Assembly (NCBI GenBank): GCA_035499555.1
Contig: DATJYO010000069.1
Location: 3,961 to 67,960, forward strand
Length of the DNA stretch: 64,000 nucleotides
Direction of reading: 5' to 3'
Source of the DNA: Bog-159 sp035499555
GTDB lineage: Bacteria; Acidobacteriota; Terriglobia; Bryobacterales; Bryobacteraceae
In this document: positions 1-7,700 of the stretch, piece after piece
How the letters are laid out: each line of letters begins with the position of its first letter
How positions within the stretch are numbered: position 1 is the stretch's first letter
Notes under the pieces: model-generated
The model's input: the letters and a program-made list of their open reading frames with translations, nothing else
What the model was told of the DNA's origin: nothing
Databases searched by the model: none
Made by a program: the position numbers and the translations under genes

Positions 1-147
1 ATACCGAAGAACTGGTACGAGCGCGGCGTGGACCTGTTCGGGCGTACGCCGTTCTACGTGCAGGCGGCGGCGATGACACTGGCGGTGGCCGCCATCGAAC
101 TTTGGGCGGGACGCGGCGCGGCGCCGTTTGTCTACACACGGTTCTGA
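1..147 (+). CDS. MBOAT-family O-acyltransferase, C-terminal end (partial)
   Basis: Frame 1 is open from the window edge to a TGA at 145-147. The 48 visible residues contain a hydrophobic segment (about 20-41) and end in PFVYTRF, which resembles the C-terminus of membrane-bound O-acyltransferases (AlgI/DltB/PatA type). The active-site histidine region lies upstream, outside the window. The stop codon is one base before the ATG of the next gene, so the two are almost certainly co-transcribed. An MBOAT followed by secreted SGNH proteins and a carrier protein fits export of acyl groups across the inner membrane onto a surface glycan. The family call rests on a short tail plus context. Confidence 0.6.
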   Translation: MPKNWYERGVDLFGRTPFYVQAAAMTLAVAAIELWAGRGAAPFVYTRF

Positions 148-148
148 G

Positions 149-1510
149 ATGGGCAACTTTCCCCTGCGCCCGGCGTTGACCATCGCGGCATTCGCCCTGA
201 TGCTGGACGGATTGGCGCACGTGATGCCCGGGATCAGCATCCCGTGGCCGGAAGCGGCCGGCGAGATTGCGGCCTTCAATCCGGACACCACACCGTTGGG
301 GCCGCTGCGGCCACACGTGCCGCCGGAGGCGCTGCTGCCGCCGCGGTTCACGGCGGCCGTACCCCAAATCCTGCAGGATGGTAACGGCGGCCTGGACCGC
401 TTCTACGCCGCCCTGTGGAGGACCGAGCAGGGCGGACCGCACGCCATTACGCGAATCGTGCACTACGGCGATTCGCCCACCACGGCCGACCTGATCACGG
501 GAGATACGCGGCAGTTGCTGCAGAAACGATTCGGCGACGCGGGTCATGGATTCACGCTGATCGGCAAGCCGTGGGCGTGGTACGAGCACCGCGGCGTGCA
601 GCTTGCAAGTCAGGGCTGGCAAATGGACCCGGGTACGCGGTGGGATCTGCGGAATGGCTGGTTCGGGCTGGGCGGGGTGGTCTTTACCGGCAAGACCGGC
701 GCGTACAGCCGGGTCGTCTTGCGGGACGCAAATCAGACGCATCTGGAGGTCTGGTTCTTGCGGCAGCCGGGCGGCGGGACCCTCGCGGTCTCGTCGGGCG
801 AGGAGGCGATCGGCGAGATCGCCACGGACGCGCCAGCACGCGCGGCGGGCTTTGCCAGCTTCGACTTGAAGCCGGGTACCGGAGAACTGGAGTTTCGCTG
901 CCGGGGCACCGTACGCATCTTTGGAATTACGCTCGAGAAGCCGCGGGACGGCGTGGTCTACGATAGCATCGGGTTGAATGGGGCGTCCGTTTCCGTGCCG
1001 GCGTTGTTGTTCAACGAGAGCCATTGGGCCGAGCAGTTGCGGCATCGCCATCCCGACCTGGTGATTCTCAATTACGGCACCAACGAGAGCAGCTTCGCCG
1101 AGTTCGTGACGCGGGAATACGAAAAGGAATTGCGCGAAGCCATCCGGCGCGTGCGCACGGCGCTGCCCGAGGCTTCTATACTGGTGATGAGTCCCATGGA
1201 CCGGGCCCAGCGCAGTGGCGGGGAGATAGAGACGCTGCCGACCATACCCCGCATCGTCGAGATACAGCGGCGCGTGGCAGGCGAACTTGGCTGCGGGTTC
1301 TTCAATACGTTCGCGGTCATGGGCGGCAAGGGGACGATGGCACGCTGGTACGACAGCCAGCCGCCGCTGGTATCGGCGGATTTCATCCACCCGACGCCCG
1401 CGGGCGCGCGCATCATCGCGTCGGCATTTGTCAGGGAACTGGTGAACGGATTGAATCGCTACAAGCTGCGCCAATTAACGCATCCTGATGCCGTGGCCGA
1501 GGTGCGCTGA
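149..1510 (+). CDS. SGNH/GDSL-like hydrolase or acyltransferase, MBOAT partner
   Basis: 453 residues from the ATG at 149. A TTG at 128 is also in frame, but it would overlap the MBOAT end. A hydrophobic N-terminus (about 9-25) suggests export or membrane anchoring. SGNH blocks are visible: HYGDS with the nucleophile Ser109, NYGTNES as the block with the oxyanion Asn, and ADFIHPTPAG near the C-terminus with Asp411 and His414 completing a triad. Family members paired with MBOAT proteins (DltD, AlgX/AlgJ, PatB types) finish or edit O-acylation outside the cytoplasm. Its paralogue follows directly. Substrate and acyl group cannot be read from the sequence. Confidence 0.85.
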   Translation: MGNFPLRPALTIAAFALMLDGLAHVMPGISIPWPEAAGEIAAFNPDTTPLGPLRPHVPPEALLPPRFTAAVPQILQDGNGGLDRFYAALWRTEQGGPHAITRIVHYGDSPTTADLITGDTRQLLQKRFGDAGHGFTLIGKPWAWYEHRGVQLASQGWQMDPGTRWDLRNGWFGLGGVVFTGKTGAYSRVVLRDANQTHLEVWFLRQPGGGTLAVSSGEEAIGEIATDAPARAAGFASFDLKPGTGELEFRCRGTVRIFGITLEKPRDGVVYDSIGLNGASVSVPALLFNESHWAEQLRHRHPDLVILNYGTNESSFAEFVTREYEKELREAIRRVRTALPEASILVMSPMDRAQRSGGEIETLPTIPRIVEIQRRVAGELGCGFFNTFAVMGGKGTMARWYDSQPPLVSADFIHPTPAGARIIASAFVRELVNGLNRYKLRQLTHPDAVAEVR

Positions 1511-1514
1511 AGGC

Positions 1515-2885
1515 ATGCTACGCCGCGTTGCCATCGTCTGCCTTTGCCTGCTGGGGTATGGCGGCGGCACGCTGGGCGCCGCCACGGCCGCCAAGCAGAC
1601 GGCCAGGAAGAAGCCGGTCAAGAAGTCCAAGAAGAAGAAAGCGCGGGTGGCGCGCGTGCGGCGATATGCGGCGCCGCGCGTGAGCGCCGGGCTGCGCGCC
1701 GCGTCGCTCGAAAGAGTTGCATTGGGACTCGACGAGCGGCCCGATCCGGTGATCGACCGGCCCGGCGCGCTGGTGCCGTTTTTTGAGCGGCTCTACCGGC
1801 TCACGAACGGCGACGGTCCGGCAGTCCATGTCCTGCATTTCGGCGACTCCCACACGGCCGCCGACGACTGGACCGGCGCGTTGCGCGAACTCTTCCAGGC
1901 GCGCTTCGGCGACGGCGGCGCGGGCTTCTCCCTGGCCGGGACGCCGTTCAAAGGCTATCGCCGGTTTGACGTGCGGGGCGGTGAGAGCCGCGGCTGGGAG
2001 TCCGCCGGACTACGCACCGGTGAGGGTGACGGATACTTCGGCCTGGGAGGCGTCAGCATCGCGACCGGGCGCGCGGGTCAAACGATCTACCTGGACGCCG
2101 ATTGCGATTCGGTCGAGTTGGACTATCTGCAGCAGCCGGGCGGCGGGCGGATCCTGCTGACCGATAATGGCGAGACAGTGGAAGAGGCCTCGACGGAAGG
2201 TCCGTTCGCCCCGGGGGCGATCATGCATGCCGCCGCACCCGGGCATCATCGTTTCGAAGTCCGCACGCTCGAGCCGGCCCCAGTGCGTTTGTTCGGCTGG
2301 GTGACCCAAACGGAAAAGGGCATCACCTACGAATCCATGGGGATCAACGGCGCCGAGGCCGCCCTGATCGAGCGCTGGGACGAGAAGATGCACGACTACT
2401 ACGTGGCGCGGCGCGACCCGGCGCTGATCGTGTTGGCCTACGGTACCAACGAAGCCGGCGATTCGAAGTGGACTGAGGAAGGTTACCTGGAGACGTTCTC
2501 GGCCATATTGCAGCGGCTGCGGCGGGCCGCTCCGGCGGCGTCGATTCTGGTACTGGGCCCGCCGGACCGCTTCTACCGGGTGAAGGGACACTGGCGCCCG
2601 TACCCGGCCGTGGACCGCATCGTTGCCGCGCAGCAGGAAGCCTGCCGGCAGAACCACGCCGCCTATTGGAACACGCGCGCGCGCATGGGCGCGGAGGGCT
2701 CCATGGTGAACTGGGTTTACGCCGGGCTCGCGCAGGGCGATTACGTGCACTTCACGTCGCTGGGCTACCAGCGACTGGCCAACGTGCTGTTTCAAGATAT
2801 AATGCGCCTGTACGAGAGCTACCTCAAGGTCCGTCCTGAAGTTTCCACCCAAGCCACAGATGAACAGACAAGCCAAGATCATTGA
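1515..2885 (+). CDS. SGNH/GDSL-like hydrolase or acyltransferase, paralogue of the upstream gene
   Basis: 456 residues from the ATG at 1515, four bases after the previous stop. A signal peptide (1-22) is followed by a strongly basic Lys/Arg-rich stretch (29-50) that may bind anionic polymer or peptidoglycan. SGNH motifs are LHFGDSH with Ser112, AYGTNEAG, and a C-terminal GDYVHFTSLGYQRL carrying Asp and His. It shares the overall plan and many local motifs (QQPGGG, GDGGAGFSLAG) with the preceding gene, so the pair arose by duplication. Its end overlaps the start of the carrier-protein gene by 26 bases, indicating translational coupling. Confidence 0.85.
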   Translation: MLRRVAIVCLCLLGYGGGTLGAATAAKQTARKKPVKKSKKKKARVARVRRYAAPRVSAGLRAASLERVALGLDERPDPVIDRPGALVPFFERLYRLTNGDGPAVHVLHFGDSHTAADDWTGALRELFQARFGDGGAGFSLAGTPFKGYRRFDVRGGESRGWESAGLRTGEGDGYFGLGGVSIATGRAGQTIYLDADCDSVELDYLQQPGGGRILLTDNGETVEEASTEGPFAPGAIMHAAAPGHHRFEVRTLEPAPVRLFGWVTQTEKGITYESMGINGAEAALIERWDEKMHDYYVARRDPALIVLAYGTNEAGDSKWTEEGYLETFSAILQRLRRAAPAASILVLGPPDRFYRVKGHWRPYPAVDRIVAAQQEACRQNHAAYWNTRARMGAEGSMVNWVYAGLAQGDYVHFTSLGYQRLANVLFQDIMRLYESYLKVRPEVSTQATDEQTSQDH

Positions 2886-3093
2886 GATTGTGGAGAAACT
2901 GTCCGGCAAGCCGCTGGCGATCGCGGCGGATGAATCGTTGTTCGAGTCGGGCGTTCTGGACTCGTTTGCCCTGACGGATATGGTCGGCGCCCTGGAGAAG
3001 GAATTCTCCCTGCGCATACCGGACTCCGATCTGACTCCCCGGAAGTTCGATTCCATCGAACGCATCGCGGCGTATCTCGAAAGCCACTCCTGA
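2860..3093 (+). CDS. acyl carrier protein
   Basis: 77 residues, the usual size of a free carrier protein. The motif GVLDSFAL carries Ser35, the expected 4'-phosphopantetheine attachment site, and Asp34 before it is conserved. The acidic character and helical pattern fit the ACP/DltC fold. It overlaps the upstream SGNH gene by 26 bases and ends two bases before the KASIII-like gene. This placement, rather than beside fatty-acid synthesis genes, suggests a dedicated carrier that presents an acyl group to the MBOAT protein, as DltC does in D-alanylation. The cargo is unknown. Confidence 0.88.
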   Translation: MNRQAKIIEIVEKLSGKPLAIAADESLFESGVLDSFALTDMVGALEKEFSLRIPDSDLTPRKFDSIERIAAYLESHS

Positions 3094-3095
3094 CT

Positions 3096-4019
3096 ATGGC
3101 GTATCTGCGGGGGTTTGGCGCGTACCTGCCCGCGCGCGTGGTCGATAACGCCGAGTTGGCCGCGGCGACAGGCGCGGAGCCGGAATGGATTCTGCGGCAG
3201 ACCGGCATCGAGCAGCGGCGGTTCGCCGCGGCGGACGAGTCCGTCGCTTCACTGGGCGTGCGGGCGGCGAAGAACTGCCTGGAGAACGCCAGCCTGCTGG
3301 CGCGCGATGTCGGCCTGATCCTGGCGGCCAGCAGTTCCGCGGAGCGGCGCTTCCCGGGTCCGGCGTCGGCCATCGGCGCGGGGCTGGGGATTTCTGGCGT
3401 GCCGGCCATCGACCTGCCGGTCGCCAGCGCCGGGTCGCTGTTTGGCGTGGCCTTGGCGGCGCAGCTCGCGCCGGTCTACCGGAACGTGCTGGTAATAGGC
3501 GCCGAGGTGATGTCGCGCGTGGTTGGGTGGCACCCCGCAGTGCGGGACACCGCAATTCTGTTCGGCGACGGCGCGGGGGCCTGCCTGGTGAGTGCGCAGG
3601 CCGGATTCGCCGAGATCCGGGATGCGCTGATAGCCAGCGACGGCGACTTCGCGGAAGCCCTCCGGCTGGATCTGGACGCGCCCTTGTACATGGATGGCCG
3701 GACGATCATCTTGCAGGCGGCGCGCAAGATACCGCGCGCGATTGCGGAGTTGCTGGAGCGGAACCGTGTGGCGGCGGCCGACGTGGCGGCGTTCATCATG
3801 CACCAGGCGAACCTGAACCTGATCACCCGCGTGGCGCAGGCGCTGGGTGTGCCGGAGAGCCGGTTCTACCGGAATATCCAGCGGTACGGGAACACCTCGT
3901 CGGCATCGCTGCTGATCGCGGCGGCGGAGTGGCGGCGCGAGCAGGCGGACCCGCACGGTCCGCTGGTGTTCGCCGCATTCGGGGCCGGTCTGCACTGGGG
4001 AGCGGTGCTGTCGGGCTAA
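3096..4019 (+). CDS. KASIII (FabH)-like acyltransferase with Ser in place of catalytic Cys
   Basis: 307 residues with a complete thiolase fold of the FabH type. His236 (MHQANLNLI) and Asn266 (YGNTSS) match two members of the FabH triad, and GDGAGA is present. At the nucleophile position the sequence reads IDLPVASAGS, so Ser111 (codon AGC at 3426-3428) replaces the catalytic Cys of FabH (Cys112 in E. coli). KASIII homologues with Ser, such as DpsC of daunorubicin synthesis, act as acyltransferases or unusual starter enzymes. Coupled to an ACP gene, it may load the carrier from acyl-CoA. Its stop overlaps the convergent msrA stop by four bases. Confidence 0.85.
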   Translation: MAYLRGFGAYLPARVVDNAELAAATGAEPEWILRQTGIEQRRFAAADESVASLGVRAAKNCLENASLLARDVGLILAASSSAERRFPGPASAIGAGLGISGVPAIDLPVASAGSLFGVALAAQLAPVYRNVLVIGAEVMSRVVGWHPAVRDTAILFGDGAGACLVSAQAGFAEIRDALIASDGDFAEALRLDLDAPLYMDGRTIILQAARKIPRAIAELLERNRVAAADVAAFIMHQANLNLITRVAQALGVPESRFYRNIQRYGNTSSASLLIAAAEWRREQADPHGPLVFAAFGAGLHWGAVLSG

Positions 4020-4612
4020 GCGCCGGGCGCCGCGCCGCCCGCGGGACGCAAAGCCGTTCCACGGACTTTGCCGGCGAACTTCTGGCGAAACTTCTGGACC
4101 TTGGGCGCCACCACGTACGAACAATACGGCTGGTTCGGATTGTGAGCGAAGTATTCCTGGTGATAGTCTTCGGCGATGTAGAACGCCGCCGCCGGCTGGA
4201 CCTCGGTCACGATGGGATCGCGGAAGACCTTTTCCGCCGTTAGTTCGCGGATCACGTTTTCGGCGACCTGCCGCTGCGCGTCGTTGTGATAAAAAACGGC
4301 GGAGCGGTATTGCGTCCCCACATCGTTGCCCTGGCGATTGAGCGTGGTGGGATCGTGGATGGCAAAAAAGACTTCCAGGATTTCACGGAACGAGACGATC
4401 TCCGGATCGAAGGCAATCTGCACAACTTCGGCGTGACCCGTGCGGCCCGTGCAGACGTCCTGGTAAGTGGGATTCGGCTGCGGGCCGCCCATGTAGCCGG
4501 ACTCGACGGAGAGCACGCCCTGCAGGCCGTCGTAGACCGCTTCCAGACACCAGAAACATCCCCCGGCCAGCGTGGTGGTTTCACGTTTGGACATGGTTCC
4601 AGGGTAGCTCAT
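4016..4612 (-). CDS. msrA: peptide-methionine (S)-S-oxide reductase MsrA
   Basis: 198 residues from the ATG at 4612, which overlaps the upstream oxidoreductase stop as ATGA. A second ATG at 4594 would give 192 residues and is nearly as plausible. The catalytic motif GGCFWC (Cys19 in the long form) and the following EAVYDGLQGV are typical. DPTTLNRQGNDVGTQYRSA and the C-terminal PYCSYVV, with a possible resolving Cys, complete the family signature. The enzyme reduces methionine-S-sulfoxide in proteins. It is the last gene of a three-gene minus-strand group. Confidence 0.95.
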   Translation of the reverse strand: MSYPGTMSKRETTTLAGGCFWCLEAVYDGLQGVLSVESGYMGGPQPNPTYQDVCTGRTGHAEVVQIAFDPEIVSFREILEVFFAIHDPTTLNRQGNDVGTQYRSAVFYHNDAQRQVAENVIRELTAEKVFRDPIVTEVQPAAAFYIAEDYHQEYFAHNPNQPYCSYVVAPKVQKFRQKFAGKVRGTALRPAGGAAPGA

Positions 4613-5640
4613 CGGGCGGCGCCGGCGGCGCACACATGAAACCGCAACATCGATCGGAAGATGCCTGGCGCCGCGGCCAGGGTGCGAAATGCGGGGGCCC
4701 GGAGCCAGCGGTAGCGGCCCATGGCAAGCAGGAGGTTCGACATGCGCGTGGGTCGCCGGGCGAGACGGCGGTGCGCGGCCTGGTAGCGAGCCAGATCGCC
4801 CGCGACCAGCGCATCCGCCAGCGCCAGCGCCTGCTGGAACGCCAGGCACAGGCCTTCCCCCGTGATGGCATCCACCGCGCCGGAGGCATCTCCGACCAGC
4901 GCCACATTGCCGCGCCAGACGCGCGGCAGGCGATAGTTCGCGGTCACCGCGCCGCGTTCGGGCGAAGCATGCGATCGACCGGCGAGCCGGGCGGACAGCC
5001 GCGGGAACTCCGCCAGAGCCTCCTCGAGTCGTAAATGCGGATTCCGCGAAACCAGCGCCACGCATACCTCACCCGACCGGATCGGCGTAACGTAGATCTG
5101 GCGCCGGACACCCCAATACACTTCCATGTGATTCGTCCACGGCGGGATGGAGTAGTGTATGCGAAAACCGTAGCGCTGCGCGGGGAGCGATGCGGCCAGA
5201 CCGGCCCAGCGCCGCACGCGAGAGTGGAAACCGTCCGCCCCCACGATCCAGCGCGCGGCCGGAACATCCGCCAGGCCGGCGATGGGCGTATCCCAGAGCA
5301 TCCGCACGCCGGCTGCGGCGGCGGCGTCCACCAGCCTTGCGTGCAGCACGGTGCGGCGGATACCCAGCGCGGAGCGTTCGGGAAAGGCGGCCTGGAACGA
5401 AATGTCCCCATCGATGAAACGAAGGCCGCGGAAGGAGTGTCCATCGGTCTCGCACAAGTCGATGCCGATGTTTCGCAACGCCGAGAGGCCATCGGGCATC
5501 AGTCCTTCGCCGCAGGGTTTATCGATGGGCGGCACAGCGCCATCCGCCACCGTGACGCTCAAGCCTCGACGCCGCAAGGCGATGGCGGTGGCCAGTCCGG
5601 CGGGTCCGCCACCCACGATGAAAACGTCACAGGTGCTCAA
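4609..5640 (-). CDS. FAD-dependent oxidoreductase, geranylgeranyl-reductase/aromatic monooxygenase-like
   Basis: 343 residues from a TTG at 5640. The Rossmann FAD motif GGGPAGLA begins at residue 10, the DG motif GADGFHSRVRR lies at 134-144, and the GD motif VGDASGAVDAITGEGL at 249-264 binds FAD ribityl. These three motifs place it in the class A flavin monooxygenase / geranylgeranyl reductase superfamily. A KPCGEGLMP motif at 41-49 follows the ribose-binding region. No transmembrane segment is evident. The substrate cannot be inferred from the neighbours (a sugar-isomerase-like protein upstream, MsrA downstream). Confidence 0.85.
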   Translation of the reverse strand: MSTCDVFIVGGGPAGLATAIALRRRGLSVTVADGAVPPIDKPCGEGLMPDGLSALRNIGIDLCETDGHSFRGLRFIDGDISFQAAFPERSALGIRRTVLHARLVDAAAAAGVRMLWDTPIAGLADVPAARWIVGADGFHSRVRRWAGLAASLPAQRYGFRIHYSIPPWTNHMEVYWGVRRQIYVTPIRSGEVCVALVSRNPHLRLEEALAEFPRLSARLAGRSHASPERGAVTANYRLPRVWRGNVALVGDASGAVDAITGEGLCLAFQQALALADALVAGDLARYQAAHRRLARRPTRMSNLLLAMGRYRWLRAPAFRTLAAAPGIFRSMLRFHVCAAGAAR

Positions 5641-5708
5641 TGTTACTAGAGATGGACGGGAGCGCGATTGCGTTGCGTTGCGGCCGTTAATTCATCCGGT
5701 TGGGGATG

Positions 5709-6551
5709 TTAACTCAAGCCTTCCAGGTATTGGAAGCTCTGCCGCAGAGACGCGACCGGATCGCCCGGGGTCTCATCCTGTTCGACGAAATAGTGTTTCA
5801 CGCCGGTCTCTTTGGCGGTGCGAATGACGGCCGCGATATCCACCTCGCCGTTGCCCAGTTCGCGGAAAGCTTTGGCGGGGATCATCTCGTTGAAGCGATG
5901 GCCGGTGCCAGGCGCGACATTCTTCAGGTGTACCAGCGGGATACGATTGCCGTATTGTTTCAGAAGGGCGACCGGGTCCGCGCCTCCCACGTGCGCCCAC
6001 ATCACATCCAATTCCAGGCTGACCAGCTTGGGATCGGTAGACTTCAGCAGCACATCCAGCAGCCGCCCCTCGGGCGTGGGCCGATACTCGAAAGCGTGGT
6101 TGTGATAGCAGAGATGCATGCCGGATTGGTGGGCCAATTCGCCGGCATGGTTCAGCGACGCGCCCAGTTTGCGGATCATCTCCACCCCGCCGCGGTCGCG
6201 CGGGTCGATCCAGGGGCACACCACATACTCGAAGTCATGTTTCCGCGCCTCGTCCAGAGCCGCGGGGAGCTTATCGGGCTCATGCAGGAAGACCTGCGGA
6301 TCCAGGTGGACGCTCACGGGCCGGAGCGATGTCTGTTTGAGGCTGGGCCAGATGTCGTCGAGATGATCCAGCGTGCATTCGACTTCGCGGTAGCCGATCT
6401 GCTCGATGGCGCGCAGCGTTTCGAGCGGATGTTTGGGCAGCACGCGGCGGACCGTGTAGAGTTGGACACCCACGGTGGGCAGCGCGCGGGCGCGGAGGGC
6501 GGCGGCGGTCGCCGCGGCGGTCAGGAAACTACGGCGGGAAACAGACGGCAT
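5709..6551 (-). CDS. secreted sugar phosphate isomerase/epimerase-like TIM barrel
   Basis: 280 residues with a Tat-type leader (SRRSFLTAAATAAA). The rest matches the xylose-isomerase-like TIM barrel (AP endonuclease family 2): strand-end metal-ligand candidates occur in CYHNHAFEY, SLELDVMWAHVGG, HLKNVAPGT and a C-terminal VEQDET. Acidobacterial genomes carry many such exported proteins, often in sugar or inositol use, but the substrate here is unknown. A TAGCAT box lies six bases before the ATG and the gene is divergent from 6596 with only 44 bases between, so both transcripts probably begin at or very near their start codons. Confidence 0.88.
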   Translation of the reverse strand: MPSVSRRSFLTAAATAAALRARALPTVGVQLYTVRRVLPKHPLETLRAIEQIGYREVECTLDHLDDIWPSLKQTSLRPVSVHLDPQVFLHEPDKLPAALDEARKHDFEYVVCPWIDPRDRGGVEMIRKLGASLNHAGELAHQSGMHLCYHNHAFEYRPTPEGRLLDVLLKSTDPKLVSLELDVMWAHVGGADPVALLKQYGNRIPLVHLKNVAPGTGHRFNEMIPAKAFRELGNGEVDIAAVIRTAKETGVKHYFVEQDETPGDPVASLRQSFQYLEGLS

Positions 6552-6557
6552 AGGACC

Positions 6558-6563
6558 ATGCTA
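6558..6563 (-). promoter_or_regulatory. -10 box (TAGCAT) for the isomerase gene
   Basis: TAGCAT on the minus strand, separated from the ATG at 6551 by six bases. At this spacing transcription would start at the start codon, giving a leaderless mRNA. No convincing -35 is seen. Confidence 0.45.
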
Positions 6564-6583
6564 GCGCGGTTCGCCGGCGATGC

Positions 6584-6589
6584 TATCAT
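6584..6589 (+). promoter_or_regulatory. -10 box (TATCAT) for the phosphatase-superfamily gene
   Basis: TATCAT followed by six bases and the GTG start at 6596. No Shine-Dalgarno sequence is present, so a leaderless transcript is likely. Confidence 0.5.
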
Positions 6590-6595
6590 CGGCCT

Positions 6596-7696
6596 GTGAC
6601 TCGACGCTCATTTCTCGCCGCCAGTGCGGCGGCCGCGGCCTTGGCTGCGCCGGCGCGCAAAACCAATAACCTGGTCCTGGTGACCTCCGACGGCTTGCGT
6701 TGGCAGGACCTGTTCACCGGCATCGATCCGCTGCTGATGAATGAAAAGGATACCGGCATGACCGGCGCCGGCGCGGCGGAGCTGAGGGATCGCCTGTGGA
6801 CGCCCGGCGCAGAGGAGCGGCGCCGGGCGCTCCTGCCTTTTCTCTGGGGCACCCTCGCGCCGCGAGGCGTGGTGCTGGGCAACGTGAACAAAGGCAGTTC
6901 GGTGCGGGTGACCAATCGCTACCGGGTTTCCTACCCCGGCTATTCGGAGATACTTACCGGCCGCGCGCAAGACGACATTATCCACGGCAACGATCCGGTT
7001 CAGAATCCGACGCCCAGCTTTCTGCAATTCGTGAAAGAGCAATGGAGGTTACCCAAGGAGAAGGTGGCTGTGTTCGCCTCCTGGAGCGAGTTCCATCAGA
7101 TCGCGGAAAACCGGCCGGGGGATCTCTTCATCAATGCCGGATACGAGCGTTCCACGCTGCCGTCCGGCAATGCGCGCGTTGCGGATCTGAATAAGCTGCA
7201 GTTCGAAGCGCTGTACCTGGACGATAGCGCGCGCCACGACGCGTTCACCTTCGGACTGGCGATGGAATACCTGAAGAGCGTCCGGCCGCGCCTGCTGTAC
7301 ATCGCGTTTGATGAGACCGACGACTGGGCGCACGACCGGCGCTACGACCGCGTGCTCACTTCCATCCAGTTCGTGGATACCGCGCTCAAAGAGCTGTGGA
7401 CCTGGCTGCAAAGCACACCCGAGTATCGCGATTCCACCACCCTGATGGTCACCTGCGATCACGGCCGCGGCAGCACGCTGGCAGACTGGCACGACCATGG
7501 CAAGGATGTCCCGGGAGCCGATCAAATCTGGCTGGCGATCGTGGGACCGGACACGCCTCACAGCGGCGAAGCTCACGACGCGGCCCCATATCATCAGCGC
7601 GACATCGCGCCCACGGCACTGGCGGCGCTGGGCCTGGACCCCGCCGCTTATCCCGGCATCCTGGGTACGCCCATCGACGCCGGACGCTATCATTAG
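6596..7696 (+). CDS. secreted alkaline-phosphatase-superfamily hydrolase
   Basis: 366 residues from a GTG. A Tat leader (TRRSFLAASAAAAALAAPA) precedes an alkaline phosphatase/phosphodiesterase fold: LVTSDGLRW supplies the first metal-binding Asp, SYPGYSEILTG the likely nucleophile region, DETDDWAHD the next ligands, VTCDHGRG an Asp-His pair, and DWHDHGK a final His. The protein is shorter than phytase- or PafA-like relatives. It is followed four bases later by a GDSL hydrolase on the same strand, so the two may be co-expressed, though that gene appears to have its own -10 box. The substrate is unknown. Confidence 0.82.
   Translation: MTRRSFLAASAAAAALAAPARKTNNLVLVTSDGLRWQDLFTGIDPLLMNEKDTGMTGAGAAELRDRLWTPGAEERRRALLPFLWGTLAPRGVVLGNVNKGSSVRVTNRYRVSYPGYSEILTGRAQDDIIHGNDPVQNPTPSFLQFVKEQWRLPKEKVAVFASWSEFHQIAENRPGDLFINAGYERSTLPSGNARVADLNKLQFEALYLDDSARHDAFTFGLAMEYLKSVRPRLLYIAFDETDDWAHDRRYDRVLTSIQFVDTALKELWTWLQSTPEYRDSTTLMVTCDHGRGSTLADWHDHGKDVPGADQIWLAIVGPDTPHSGEAHDAAPYHQRDIAPTALAALGLDPAAYPGILGTPIDAGRYH
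7688..7693 (+). promoter_or_regulatory. -10 box (TATCAT) inside the end of the upstream gene
   Basis: TATCAT followed by exactly seven bases and the ATG at 7701. It overlaps the last codons of the phosphatase gene and would give the GDSL gene an independent leaderless transcript. Confidence 0.45.
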
Positions 7697-7700
7697 CTTC

